Below are positions 8,098 through 15,547 of a DNA stretch of 36,425 nucleotides, one piece after another (within the stretch, counting starts at the first letter, position 1; each line of letters starts with the position of its first letter). The DNA is from Pseudanabaena sp. lw0831 (GTDB lineage Bacteria; Cyanobacteriota; Cyanobacteriia; Pseudanabaenales; Pseudanabaenaceae), in contig NZ_BBJB01000059.1 of NCBI RefSeq assembly GCF_016584665.1, forward strand, positions 1 through 36,425, given 5' to 3'. The position numbers were made by a program, and so were the translations under genes. The notes under the pieces are model-generated. The model saw nothing but the letters and a program-made list of their open reading frames with translations, made no database searches and was not told the origin of the DNA.

Positions 8098-8417
8098 AAA
8101 GTCTTCCAAACACCTACAGAATTTATTAACACGAAACTATTAACGATCAAATACAAACAGGAGATTTATTCCACTAGTAATAAATTACTATAACTTTCAA
8201 TATCCCCATATTGCTAGAGTCTTATACCAATTCTCGAAAGTGTGACCGCACTTTCGAGAATTAAAAACCAAACCCAGTAAGGGTTTTAAATTCTTAAAAT
8301 AGCAACGCTATTTTAAGAATTGGCATTACATTTATTTAGTATATTCATCGGTTACATCATATGTAATCAGTCGAACTGGTGATGACGACACTAAAAGCCA
8401 CGCTCAGTGCCAAAATT
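8098..8417. other. 320-bp gap between purC and omp85: promoter region plus a double-hairpin repeat
   Basis: No gene seen. Upstream of omp85 (minus strand) there is an AT-rich stretch with a 7-bp dyad TAGTAAT-AA-ATTACTA at 8175-8190, a possible operator. The double-hairpin repeat sits at 8224-8328. A second small dyad, TTACAT-CAT-ATGTAA, lies at about 8352-8366, just beyond the purC stop. Confidence 0.5.
8224..8328 (+). repeat. Double-hairpin dispersed repeat, copy 1
   Basis: About 105 bp. Ends are ATACCAATT and AATTGGCAT. First hairpin: AATTCTCGAAAGTG (8229-8242), 6-nt loop, CACTTTCGAGAATT (8249-8262). Conserved centre: AAAACCAAACCCAGTAAG. Second hairpin: AATTCTTAAAATAGC (8289-8303), AAC loop, GCTATTTTAAGAATT (8307-8321). 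Copy 2 is at 25337-25442 in the opposite orientation. Confidence 0.75.
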
Positions 8418-9137
8418 TTAATTTTCCAAGACTCGTTTCATTACCTCTTGATATGCTTCTGCAATATTACCAAGATCTTGGCGAAAGCGATCTTTGTCCA
8501 TGATCCGAGCAGTTGGGTCAGCGATCGCTTTATCCCAGAGGCGACAAGTATCAGGGCTAATTTCATCGGCTAATAGTAAGCGACCATCAGCATCAACGCC
8601 AATTTCCACCTTAAAATCAACAAGGAGCAAATTACAGCGATCAAAAAATGTTTGTAGATGCTGATTAATATCTAGAGCTAGAAGTTTGAGTTGGGCAACT
8701 TGTTCAGGTGTAGCAAGGTCGAGCATGGCAACATGGGCATCGGTAATCAGCGGATCGCCAAGGTCATCATTTTTATAGAAAAATTCGACAAGGGGCATTT
8801 TGAGGGGTTGACCTTGTTCTAAACCAAGACGTTTGCAAATACTTCCTGCGGCAATATTGCGGACGACAACTTCAATTGGCAAAATCTTAACGGCAACAAC
8901 TTGCATCTCGTTAGGTGAGACTTGCTTAATGAAGTGTGTAGCAAGCCCTTGGGTTTCCAGATACTGAAAAATATGCGAGGCGATCGCGCAGTTCATTTCT
9001 CCTTTGTTAACGATCGTGCCTTTTTTAAGAGCATTGAAGGCGGTTGCGTCGTCTTTGTAACGCGACAGCAAAATATTAGGATCATCTGTCGTAAACAGAA
9101 TTTTGGCTTTGCCTTCGTAAAGCTTGGTTCCAATCAT
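8418..9137 (-). CDS. purC: Phosphoribosylaminoimidazole-succinocarboxamide synthase (SAICAR synthetase, PurC)
   Basis: ATP-dependent ligation of CAIR with aspartate in de novo purine synthesis, cytoplasmic. It starts with the family motif MIGTKLYEGKAKILF. Other recognisable stretches are YKDDATAFN (with KKGTIVNKGEMNC), VVRNIAAGSICKRLG, and LLLVDFKVEIGVDADGRLLLADEISPD..RLWD, the substrate and nucleotide-binding core. The longest open frame begins at 9218, but the residues before this Met are not family sequence and run into a repeat. The ATG at 9137 gives 239 residues, the usual size. It precedes omp85, a conserved cyanobacterial neighbour. An intervening repeat and dyads suggest separate transcription. 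Confidence 0.95.
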   Translation of the reverse strand: MIGTKLYEGKAKILFTTDDPNILLSRYKDDATAFNALKKGTIVNKGEMNCAIASHIFQYLETQGLATHFIKQVSPNEMQVVAVKILPIEVVVRNIAAGSICKRLGLEQGQPLKMPLVEFFYKNDDLGDPLITDAHVAMLDLATPEQVAQLKLLALDINQHLQTFFDRCNLLLVDFKVEIGVDADGRLLLADEISPDTCRLWDKAIADPTARIMDKDRFRQDLGNIAEAYQEVMKRVLEN

Positions 9138-9185
9138 GGATATATTGCGATAGTAGTTGCTTATGTATTCTATAGGATCGCAAAC

Positions 9186-9230
9186 CCCACCATAGATTTG
9201 CAGCGTAAAGCGCTGCAAATCTATGGTGGG
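9186..9230. terminator. 20-bp perfect hairpin between the chorismate enzyme gene and purC
   Basis: CCCACCATAGATTTGCAGCG (9186-9205), loop TAAAG, exact complement at 9211-9230. It begins immediately next to the stop codon at 9231-9233 on the minus strand and lies 48 nt before the purC start. Confidence 0.65.
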
Positions 9231-10580
9231 TTAAGTTAAGCCTAGTGCTGCTAACTGAGCCTGAGCTTTTTGCAAAGATTCGCGCCATTCGCGATCGCTA
9301 ATACTATCAGCGACTATTCCTGCACCGACCTGTCCCCAGATATGATTATCAGTTTTGAGCAACGTCCGAATCAGAATATTCAGATCCATATTGCCGCGTC
9401 GATCAATATAGCCACAGGAGCCATAAAACAAACTGCGACGCTGCGGCTCCAATCTTTCGACGATTTCCATACAGCGCACTTTGGGGCAGCCAGTAATTGT
9501 CCCTCCTGGGAAAGTGGCGCGAATGAGATCGACAAAGGTGCGATCGCTGCGTAATGTCCCCACGACATTACTAACAAGATGCATAACGTGACTGTATTGC
9601 TCGATTGCTAATAATTCATCGACTTTTATGCTGCCCCATTCACAGACTCGTCCGAGGTCATTGCGCTCAAGGTCAACCAGCATAATATGTTCGGCTTGCT
9701 CTTTGGTACAGGCAAGTAATTCGCGCTCAAATTCGAGATCTTGCTGTTCAGTTTTACCGCGTGGTCTTGTGCCTGCGATCGGTCGGGTTTCGGCTTGGCG
9801 ATCGCGCAAGCTGACTAGGCGCTCAGGGGAAACGCTAATTACTTCACCCCAAGTTGTACGCCAATAGCTGGCAAAAGGCGATGGATTAATTTTTTGTAAA
9901 TGGCGGTAAAGTTTCCATCCGTCTGATGCCCAAGGGTAGCCAAACCGCATTGAGAGATTCGCCTGAAAAATATCACCAGCATAAATATGCTGTTTTGCCT
10001 TATTTACCATGGCTTCATAGCCTTGTTGATCTGGTTTACAAGTAAACTTTGTTCCTGCCGAAGGCAGGAACAAAGTTTGGTTTGTCCGAGAAAATCCTTT
10101 GCTTAAGAGATCGCTTAGTTCTGCTAATTCGTGATGATCGCTAGCCGCTAGCCAAATATTTTCAGTCTGATGATCGATCACCGCAAAGCTAGATGGCTCA
10201 TACCAAAAAGCAACTGGGAATGGCAACGTGTCTGATTTGGTATAGGGCAATCGCTCAATTTCCCAAGCGAGGTCATAGCCTAACCAACCTAAATATCCGC
10301 CTGTGAATGGTAAATAATTGGGTAAACCAGAATTAGAAACTTGAGAATATTGCATCTGCGATCGCAATTTTTCGAGACATGGCAGAATATCTCCAACCTC
10401 AGGAGTCCAGACCTGTCGCGGTTTTCCTGCTGCGATCGAATATCTTGCTAATTTTGAAGGGACTGTGGCTGGACTTTCTAGTAGAACTGTAATCGGTTCG
10501 TCTGCATAGAGCGATTCCCATAGATCTGCACCTGTCATATTTTCAGGTAGCGATCGCTGAAGCCACACCCAATCAGTCAT
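9231..10580 (-). CDS. Chorismate-utilising enzyme, anthranilate/aminodeoxychorismate synthase component I family
   Basis: Large-subunit enzyme that aminates chorismate, either to anthranilate (tryptophan) or to aminodeoxychorismate (p-aminobenzoate, folate). The N-terminal domain contains GGYLGWLGYDLAWEIE. The chorismate-binding domain has GDIFQANLS, PIAGTRPRGKT (267-277), LVDLERNDLGRV, TFPGGTITGCPK (Gly-rich loop) and GQVGAGIVADS. At 449 residues it is PabB-like in length. However, it has Ala in PIAGT where E. coli PabB has the catalytic Lys (PIKGT), as in TrpE, so I leave the symbol open. A perfect 16-bp palindrome is embedded in frame at residues 168-179, in the linker between the two domains. 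No glutamine amidotransferase gene is adjacent. Confidence 0.88.
   Translation of the reverse strand: MTDWVWLQRSLPENMTGADLWESLYADEPITVLLESPATVPSKLARYSIAAGKPRQVWTPEVGDILPCLEKLRSQMQYSQVSNSGLPNYLPFTGGYLGWLGYDLAWEIERLPYTKSDTLPFPVAFWYEPSSFAVIDHQTENIWLAASDHHELAELSDLLSKGFSRTNQTLFLPSAGTKFTCKPDQQGYEAMVNKAKQHIYAGDIFQANLSMRFGYPWASDGWKLYRHLQKINPSPFASYWRTTWGEVISVSPERLVSLRDRQAETRPIAGTRPRGKTEQQDLEFERELLACTKEQAEHIMLVDLERNDLGRVCEWGSIKVDELLAIEQYSHVMHLVSNVVGTLRSDRTFVDLIRATFPGGTITGCPKVRCMEIVERLEPQRRSLFYGSCGYIDRRGNMDLNILIRTLLKTDNHIWGQVGAGIVADSISDREWRESLQKAQAQLAALGLT
10044..10078. repeat. Perfect palindrome inside a coding region
   Basis: AAACTTTGTTCCTGCC (10044-10059), loop GAA, GGCAGGAACAAAGTTT (10063-10078). 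It has the same design as the intergenic hairpins (3-nt GAA loop) but is read through in frame as part of the linker of the chorismate enzyme. Confidence 0.8.
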
Positions 10581-10613
10581 AAAGAGATTTAATAATTTAG
10601 TACGGATACATTA

Positions 10614-10644
10614 TAGGGAGACGGTGCTAAGCGCCGCCGCCCTA
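10614..10644. repeat. Imperfect GC-rich hairpin in a divergent promoter gap
   Basis: TAGGG...CGGTGC-TAA-GCGCCG...CCCTA. A decayed-looking relative of the other hairpins, between the chorismate enzyme (-) and the small membrane protein (+). Confidence 0.45.
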
Positions 10645-10732
10645 TTTTTAATGTCTGTTCGACGAAAGCGCAAATTTTTAATGACATACTGAGAGACATC
10701 ACCAAATCTGAGTAAAAACATCAGCAAAAGCT

Positions 10733-10918
10733 ATGAATCGCAACCTGTTTATTGGGATTCTCGTCTTGATTGGGCTAATGGTATTGGCAAGTTCGCTGCC
10801 AAATAAGTTCTATGGTGCTAGCGATCGCAAGTTCATTGTTATCACGATCGCCACCAGTATTGTTTCAGTGATCGGCTTAGCAGTATTTTTCAGCATTCCC
10901 TTTTTGACTGCAAACTAA
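10733..10918 (+). CDS. Small membrane protein, two transmembrane segments
   Basis: 61 residues, no family recognised. Two hydrophobic helices, about residues 5-22 (LFIGILVLIGLMVLASSL) and 36-57, are joined by a short polar loop (PNKFYGASDRKF) that contains a HIP1-derived SDRK codon run. The codon use and the HIP1 site fit a real gene. The start codon follows GCAAAAGCT without a strong Shine-Dalgarno. Its TAA overlaps the first bases of a perfect 26-bp hairpin, which is its terminator. Confidence 0.65.
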   Translation: MNRNLFIGILVLIGLMVLASSLPNKFYGASDRKFIVITIATSIVSVIGLAVFFSIPFLTAN

Positions 10919-10971
10919 AACCCAACAAAGTAAAGCGCCCGCTGCGCGGGCGCTTTACTTTGTTGGGTTTT
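10917..10971. terminator. Perfect 26-bp AAACCC-type hairpin between convergent genes
   Basis: Left arm 10917-10942 starts AAAACCCAACAAAG and ends GCGCCCGC. The loop is TGC and the right arm 10946-10971 is the exact complement. It contains the stop of the small membrane protein and lies 6 nt from the rhodanese stop, so it can end both transcripts. Confidence 0.75.
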
Positions 10972-10976
10972 AAGCC

Positions 10977-11315
10977 TTAGTACTTTGACATGCTTGGCTC
11001 AACCACATAGGCATAGGCATCAATGCCTCCACCAATATTTTTGACGTTAGTAAAGCCTTGATTGACCAACCATTGACACATTTGCGCCGATCTCATCCCA
11101 TGATGGCAGAGCACTAATGTCTCCATGTGTGGATCAAATTTCTCCTTAAAATCTACTGCCCATTCTCCATATTCACTCAGAGGTAAGATCGTAAAATCAG
11201 CGATCGCAGCAACCTTCACCTCATCACGTTCTCGCACGTCGATCAGTTGTAAATCTTGGCGATCACCAGCCAAACGTTCGGCTAGCTCTTGGACAGTAAT
11301 TTGTATGATAGACAT
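10977..11315 (-). CDS. Rhodanese-like domain protein
   Basis: Single-domain rhodanese, 112 residues, cytoplasmic. The CH2A-like motif LQLIDVRERDEVKVAAI precedes the active-site loop VLCHHGMRS, with the persulfide-forming cysteine at C70. GFTNVKNIGGGIDAY is the usual C-terminal signature. Such proteins transfer sulfane sulfur, but the in vivo acceptor cannot be read from sequence. It starts with ATG at 11315 and faces the TPR gene across a gap containing two hairpins. Confidence 0.9.
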   Translation of the reverse strand: MSIIQITVQELAERLAGDRQDLQLIDVRERDEVKVAAIADFTILPLSEYGEWAVDFKEKFDPHMETLVLCHHGMRSAQMCQWLVNQGFTNVKNIGGGIDAYAYVVEPSMSKY

Positions 11316-11420
11316 ACGGGCAAAATATCTCTTAGGTATGAGTTAAAAAACTAACATAAGTCCCACTTTTAGTTCAAACTTTAGATGATTGAGCTTTGTC
11401 ATCAAAGTAACCCCAGATAG

Positions 11421-11457
11421 TTTTTGAAGAATTTTGCAAAGCAAGGCTCTTCAAAAA
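11421..11457. repeat. Hairpin in a divergent gap (first of two)
   Basis: 17-bp stem TTTTTGAAGA...TTGC, loop AAA, with two G-T wobbles and one A-C mismatch. It lies between divergently transcribed rhodanese and TPR genes. Confidence 0.6.
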
Positions 11458-11492
11458 TTATTCTCTTCCAACCTTAAGAATAGGCGTTATAA

Positions 11493-11543
11493 AGTGAATA
11501 ATTAGTGGTGCTCGGCAAAGCCGAGCACCACTAATTATTCACT
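11493..11543. repeat. Perfect 24-bp hairpin in a divergent gap (second of two)
   Basis: AGTGAATAATTAGTGGTGCT... (11493-11516), loop AAA, exact complement at 11520-11543. It sits upstream of the TPR gene, where a terminator would not be expected. Confidence 0.75.
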
Positions 11544-11587
11544 GGGAAGGGAGTATTTGCATAGTATAAATTTATTTGTTTAGACTA

Positions 11588-12055
11588 ATGAGCCAGCCCA
11601 TCGAAGAATTGTTGAGAGACCTCAAAAGTGAAGATGAAGGTATTCGCGATCGCGCCACTCAGGGGTTGTGGGAAATGTGGTTTATGCAGAAGGGAATGCA
11701 GGGCTTACAAGTTTTGCGACAGAGCCAAATGATGGCAGATAGCGGCAATGTCAGGCAGGCGGAGCTGATGTTGACACAATTAATTCATGCTCAGCCAGAT
11801 TTTGTTGAAGCATGGAATCGTCGAGCAGTTTTGTTTTATATGCAAGGAGATTACAAGCGCTCAATCAAGGATTGTTTGAAGGCGATCGCCCTTAATCCAT
11901 ATCATTTTGGGGCAGTTCACGGTTTGGGTTTATGCTATGCCGCGATCGGTAACTATCACGAGGCGATCTCCACTTTCCGCAGAGCGCTAGAAATTCAGCC
12001 CTATTCGCTCACCAACCAAAAACTAATTCTCGAATGTACAGCCATGTTGAATTAA
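11588..12055 (+). CDS. Tetratricopeptide-repeat protein
   Basis: 155 residues, soluble. The N-terminal ~50 residues (PIEELLRDLKSEDEGIRDRATQGLWEMWF) are helical and typical of cyanobacterial TPR proteins of this size. Two to three TPR units follow: AELMLTQLIHAQPDFVEAWNRRAVLFYMQGDYKRSIKDCLKAIALNP and HFGAVHGLGLCYAAIGNYHEAISTFRRALEIQP, each with the W/L-G-Y-A-P pattern. It probably mediates protein interactions and the partner is unknown. I chose ATG 11588 over an in-frame TTG at 11576, although no clear ribosome site precedes either. Confidence 0.85.
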   Translation: MSQPIEELLRDLKSEDEGIRDRATQGLWEMWFMQKGMQGLQVLRQSQMMADSGNVRQAELMLTQLIHAQPDFVEAWNRRAVLFYMQGDYKRSIKDCLKAIALNPYHFGAVHGLGLCYAAIGNYHEAISTFRRALEIQPYSLTNQKLILECTAMLN

Positions 12056-12058
12056 AAA

Positions 12059-12089
12059 AGCCAAAAAATCGCAAAGCGATTTTTTGGCT
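12059..12089. terminator. 14-bp hairpin between convergent genes
   Basis: AGCCAAAAAATCGC, loop AAA, GCGATTTTTTGGCT. It follows the TPR stop and includes two bases of the TAG stop (12088-12090) of the opposite gene. The A/T tracts suit two-way termination. Confidence 0.7.
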
Positions 12090-13524
12090 AATAGTTTGTA
12101 TTCCAAAGGGGGGTACGGCGGACAAAGGCTAGGATGCAAACGCCGATACTGATGCTAAGCCATCCCAAAATGAGCGTTATTATTGGTAGTGATTGCGTAA
12201 ATATGACTAGAGGAGCGATTTTGGCGGTCGGTTGGGTTGACAGAAAAGCGCTAATTAATAAAATCGCCGTACCGATTTCCCATGACTGTAAATGATTTTT
12301 GCTGTAGCTAGAGCGATCGCTTTGCAAACTATTCGGAGCAACTAGTTGCAAGAAAAATCTGGCGATCTCAGGACTAACTAGACAAACGCCTAGCCAAGCG
12401 ATCGCACTCTCTGCTGATAGGTTTGTGGGTAAAGGGAAGATAAATAATAGCAATGCTCCCAAGATGATAAATGCTGTACCTGCTAAAATCCCCGCTCCCT
12501 GAGGCAGTAATACACTCGCCATACCTAAACTGTCGCGCTCAGTTTCTTGCTTAGCGAGGTGAAACCCCTCACGGATGGCTTGCCCTAACTGATCATTTTG
12601 ACTTATACCTTCTTTAGGATTGGATGCTAAAATCGTCATCGCTAAAGGGATCGTGAGATCACTATTATTTCCCGATAGCTGCATCCAGCTTATTTCTCCA
12701 CCAGCCTCCTGCAATTTGACGATGGATAGGCATGAGAATGGTTTTACATTGATCGCATATTCCGCAGCAATTCCCCATAAGCCGCTAAACCTTATGTGTA
12801 AAACTTTTTCGGGCGATCGCAACTGAGCTTGCCAAGTAAAAAATCCTGTCATTCCCGAAGTGGTCAAACCGATCGCAGCGATCGCTCTCAGATTGGGAGA
12901 TAAATCCAGCATTGACCAAAAGAAAAAGCCCAAAACGATTAACACCAGACTATTAAACTGTCGTGGCTGCTGACCTAGTGATGAGGGACTGACCAAAACT
13001 GTTTGGTCAGAATAGGTAACGACATTCAACACATCAGCACTAACCGCTTCTAGGATTTGCTTTTTCTCTGTTGTTTTAGTTTTAGGTTTAGATTTACCTG
13101 AGCGCAAAGCTAGAGAGCCAGAGATACCTATAAAAATAGCGGCTGGCAAAATCCACCAAATCGCCACAAACCCCTTAACAAAAGTTTCTGAAGTTGAACT
13201 AATCCCTGCGATTAAAACTAACCAATAAGCTGTAATCCCAATCAATTGCGATCGCGAAAATAGATAATCTGAATTTTGTTGGCATACATTCACCACTGAT
13301 TTGGCTAAATATATGCCGATCCCAAAACCCACAAGCAAAGCAAGACTGGCTATCTCTAAAAAAGTTGACTCTCCGATTCGCACTAATTGAGCGATCGCCA
13401 CCATGAGAATCAACAACCCAGCAAAAAAAAAGTTTGCAGAAATAGGCAAAGTCGCCTGTCTCCATCCCCAACCGACTTTACCTGACACCAATTGTCGCTG
13501 TGAGTGAGATGGCGAAACTTGCAT
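12088..13524 (-). CDS. Multi-pass membrane protein of unknown function
   Basis: 478 residues, no family recognised. Hydrophobic segments lie near residues 28-47, 57-75, 92-110, 118-137, 190-225, 345-363, 374-390, 425-440 and 448-468. A ~110-residue soluble stretch (about 226-340) contains WQAQLRSPEKVLHIRF, a pattern seen in polar domains of cyanobacterial membrane proteins. A charged Lys/Thr-rich loop (SKPKTKTTEKK) follows the fourth helix and is probably cytoplasmic. It is on the same strand as, and 80 nt after, the PIN/TRAM gene. Short AATTGGTAATT-like repeats occupy the gap. Confidence 0.65.
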   Translation of the reverse strand: MQVSPSHSQRQLVSGKVGWGWRQATLPISANFFFAGLLILMVAIAQLVRIGESTFLEIASLALLVGFGIGIYLAKSVVNVCQQNSDYLFSRSQLIGITAYWLVLIAGISSTSETFVKGFVAIWWILPAAIFIGISGSLALRSGKSKPKTKTTEKKQILEAVSADVLNVVTYSDQTVLVSPSSLGQQPRQFNSLVLIVLGFFFWSMLDLSPNLRAIAAIGLTTSGMTGFFTWQAQLRSPEKVLHIRFSGLWGIAAEYAINVKPFSCLSIVKLQEAGGEISWMQLSGNNSDLTIPLAMTILASNPKEGISQNDQLGQAIREGFHLAKQETERDSLGMASVLLPQGAGILAGTAFIILGALLLFIFPLPTNLSAESAIAWLGVCLVSPEIARFFLQLVAPNSLQSDRSSYSKNHLQSWEIGTAILLISAFLSTQPTAKIAPLVIFTQSLPIITLILGWLSISIGVCILAFVRRTPLWNTNY

Positions 13525-13529
13525 AGGTA

Positions 13530-13578
13530 ATTTGGAATTGGTAATTGGTAATTTGGGATTGGTAATTAGAAATTGGGT
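13530..13578. repeat. Short degenerate tandem repeats
   Basis: Four to five imperfect copies of a TTGGTAATT/TTTGGGATT-like unit, followed by a CCTTTTTCCTTTTTCCC pyrimidine run. They occupy the 80-nt gap between two co-directional genes. Confidence 0.5.
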
Positions 13579-13604
13579 TTTCCTTTTTCCTTTTTCCCTA
13601 AAAT

Positions 13605-14681
13605 CTAGACAGTGGCGATCGCTTCGTGACGTGCAAATATCATCCGACCTGCTGAAGTTTGCAAAGCACTGGTGACAACCACAATAATTTGCTTGCCGAG
13701 ATATTCACGACCTTCTTCAATGACAACCATTGTGCCATCTTCAAGATAGCCGATTCCTTGAGATGCTTCTTTTCCTTCCTTAAGCACCTTAATTTCGATC
13801 AAGTCACCTGGTAAATAGGTTGGACGCAAAGCCTGAGCAAGATCGTTAATGTTTAAAACTTCAACTTGTTGTAAATTTGCAACTTTATTTAGGTTGTAAT
13901 CATTGGTAATCAAAGTACAACTTAACTCTTGAGCTAGGCGCACTAATTTAGCATCGACTGTGTGTAAGTCTTCGTAATCTGCTGAATGAATCGTGATGCG
14001 ATCGCTAAATTGATCGCGCATGTTATTGAGAATATCCAGCCCCCTTCTACCACGTACTCGCTTTTGATCATTAGAACTATCAGCGATCGTCTGCAATTCT
14101 TGAATCACAAAATGGGGGATCAATAATTGCCCCTCTAAAAAGCCTGTTTCCATTAAAGTCTGAATCCGCCCGTCAATCACCGTGCTAGTATCCAGAACCT
14201 TTGCGGTAGCAGTACGCAATGTGCCATCAGCGATCAGGCTGCTTTCGACATTGTTGGGATTAATCAAACGTAATAATGCACGTCCGTGCGTATCAGAGAG
14301 GGTCATCCCTGAATAGGCAAAGATAATACTCACCAAAATTGCAGTGAGTGGCTTAATAAAGTCAAAGTCGTTAGGAATAGGTATCAAAAATAATGGTGCT
14401 AGCATCAAGTTAGCAACCAGTAGCCCAAAGACCAAACCAACAGCCCGACCCAAAATCGTCTCAAGCGGCATTGATCGAATGTTCGTCTCGACACGGCGAT
14501 AGGTGTTTTGGACAATCAATCCTGCGACTAGACCGACAACAGATCCGACTCCAAGGGTTACCCAACGTAAATTTTGGATATTGAGATTGGCGATCATATC
14601 CGATGGTAGGAAATCAATACCGTGGAAACCAGTGCCAGCTCCCGCGAGGATGAATGTAAAAATGATAATAGCGTCAATCAT
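13605..14681 (-). CDS. PIN/TRAM-domain membrane protein (YacL type)
   Basis: 358 residues. The N-terminal 130 residues have four transmembrane helices (about 2-16, 40-60, 80-102, 110-126). A PIN nuclease domain follows (KVLDTSTVIDGRI from 162, first catalytic Asp D164; later acidic residues in IQELQTIAD, VDAKLVRLA and TNDYNLNK). A TRAM-like beta-barrel RNA-binding domain closes the protein (LRPTYLPGDLIEIKVLKEGKEASQGIGYLEDGTMVVIEEG). RGRRGLDIL is a family signature. The family is membrane-anchored, probably RNA-binding and possibly endoribonucleolytic; its substrate is unknown. A GGAG ribosome site precedes the ATG at 14681. Confidence 0.9.
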   Translation of the reverse strand: MIDAIIIFTFILAGAGTGFHGIDFLPSDMIANLNIQNLRWVTLGVGSVVGLVAGLIVQNTYRRVETNIRSMPLETILGRAVGLVFGLLVANLMLAPLFLIPIPNDFDFIKPLTAILVSIIFAYSGMTLSDTHGRALLRLINPNNVESSLIADGTLRTATAKVLDTSTVIDGRIQTLMETGFLEGQLLIPHFVIQELQTIADSSNDQKRVRGRRGLDILNNMRDQFSDRITIHSADYEDLHTVDAKLVRLAQELSCTLITNDYNLNKVANLQQVEVLNINDLAQALRPTYLPGDLIEIKVLKEGKEASQGIGYLEDGTMVVIEEGREYLGKQIIVVVTSALQTSAGRMIFARHEAIATV

Positions 14682-14832
14682 AGGGCGGAACTCCGCTTGG
14701 ACGAATAAATATAGGGACGTGAGAGCAACTCAAATAATCTCTAGCCTAAAGCTTTAATTGAGTTTAATTAATACTTTTCAAACTTTCTCAAGCCTTTGCA
14801 TACAATTCTACACAAATACAATAGAGAATTGT

Positions 14833-15234
14833 CTATTTTGGCGCTTTAGGGCATCCTTCGCTTGATTTTTGTCCATCGGGCATGATTGCGCCACAGAAGT
14901 TAGTCTCGGACATATAAGCACTCGTCAAATCTGCACCCGTGAGATCGGCTCCTCTTAGATCGGCTTTATCAAGGATCGCGCCAATTAGGTTTGCATCTCG
15001 TAAATCAGCAAGTTTAAGATCCGCAGAAAACAGATTTGCATAGCGTAAGTTGGCATTTCTCAGATTTGCAAAACTGAGTTTTGTACGCGAAAGATCGCAA
15101 CCTTGGCATTCTCTAGTTTGTAAAACTTGACGAACTTGGTTGGGATCGGCAAAGGCTGAGTGTGTCCAGCTAATTGAGGCGATCGCTCCAGTTAGTCCTG
15201 AAATCACCAAACAAGAATTAATTAGAGTTTTCAT
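14833..15234 (-). CDS. Exported pentapeptide-repeat protein
   Basis: 133 residues. A signal peptide (MKTLINSCLVISGLTGAIA...SAFA) is followed by a short N-cap with a C-x2-C pair (TRECQGCDLS). About twelve A(D/N)LxX pentapeptides follow (LSFANLRNANLRYANLFSAD...), which fold as a right-handed quadrilateral beta-helix. The C-terminal tail has two more cysteines (NFCGA, EGCPKAPK), so one or two disulfides are likely. Location is lumenal or periplasmic. Cyanobacteria have many such proteins and most have no known function. It stands alone between oppositely oriented neighbours. Confidence 0.9.
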   Translation of the reverse strand: MKTLINSCLVISGLTGAIASISWTHSAFADPNQVRQVLQTRECQGCDLSRTKLSFANLRNANLRYANLFSADLKLADLRDANLIGAILDKADLRGADLTGADLTSAYMSETNFCGAIMPDGQKSSEGCPKAPK

Positions 15235-15547
15235 TTTTTAGTTCTTAGTTGTTAAGTCTATTGTCAGTATAAAACCTAAAAAGTAAAGGCGGCACGAAGC
15301 GCCGCCTTTACTTATCACTATGGGTTGCGATCGCAATCACAAGGTTAGAGATCTGATATCACTGGCTCTAATGGAAAAAAGCTAGATGATGTTGTTATTG
15401 AGTTAATCACTCATAAATCAAGTTCATCCAGTCGGTTGAGTTGATAGCAGGAAGTAGCGATCGTTACTTTTGTTAGAGAATTAAATTATAGAGGTTTAGT
15501 TTTCTGGTTCGTTGGAAGCACTTAGAGAAAGCAGAGTAGAGGCAGTC
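15235..15547. other. 313-bp divergent promoter gap
   Basis: No gene seen. It carries one AAAACC-type hairpin (15271-15326), two HIP1-type sites and a GAGG ribosome site for the gene at 15548. The rest is AT-rich sequence without recognisable motifs. Confidence 0.5.
15271..15326. repeat. AAACCT-based hairpin with ACGAAGC tip, right base decayed
   Basis: AAGTAAAGGCGGCAC (15281-15295), loop GAA, GCGCCGCCTTTACTT (15299-15313), with one mismatch. The outer AAAACCTA...TGGGTT base is only partly paired. It lies between divergent genes. Confidence 0.6.

Noticed and set aside
9138-9218. Upstream extension of purC to position 9218
   Set aside because: The extra 27 residues run out of a repeat hairpin and do not resemble PurC. 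The internal ATG at 9137 begins exactly at the conserved MIGTKLYEGKAK.
10643-10682. Direct repeat of ATTTTTAATG upstream of the small membrane protein as a target-site duplication
   Set aside because: It is only 10 AT-rich bases, with no element-like sequence between the copies.
13530-13578. AATTGGTAATT-like repeats as a functional array
   Set aside because: The copies are short, imperfect and AT-rich in an 80-nt gap. Replication slippage explains them.
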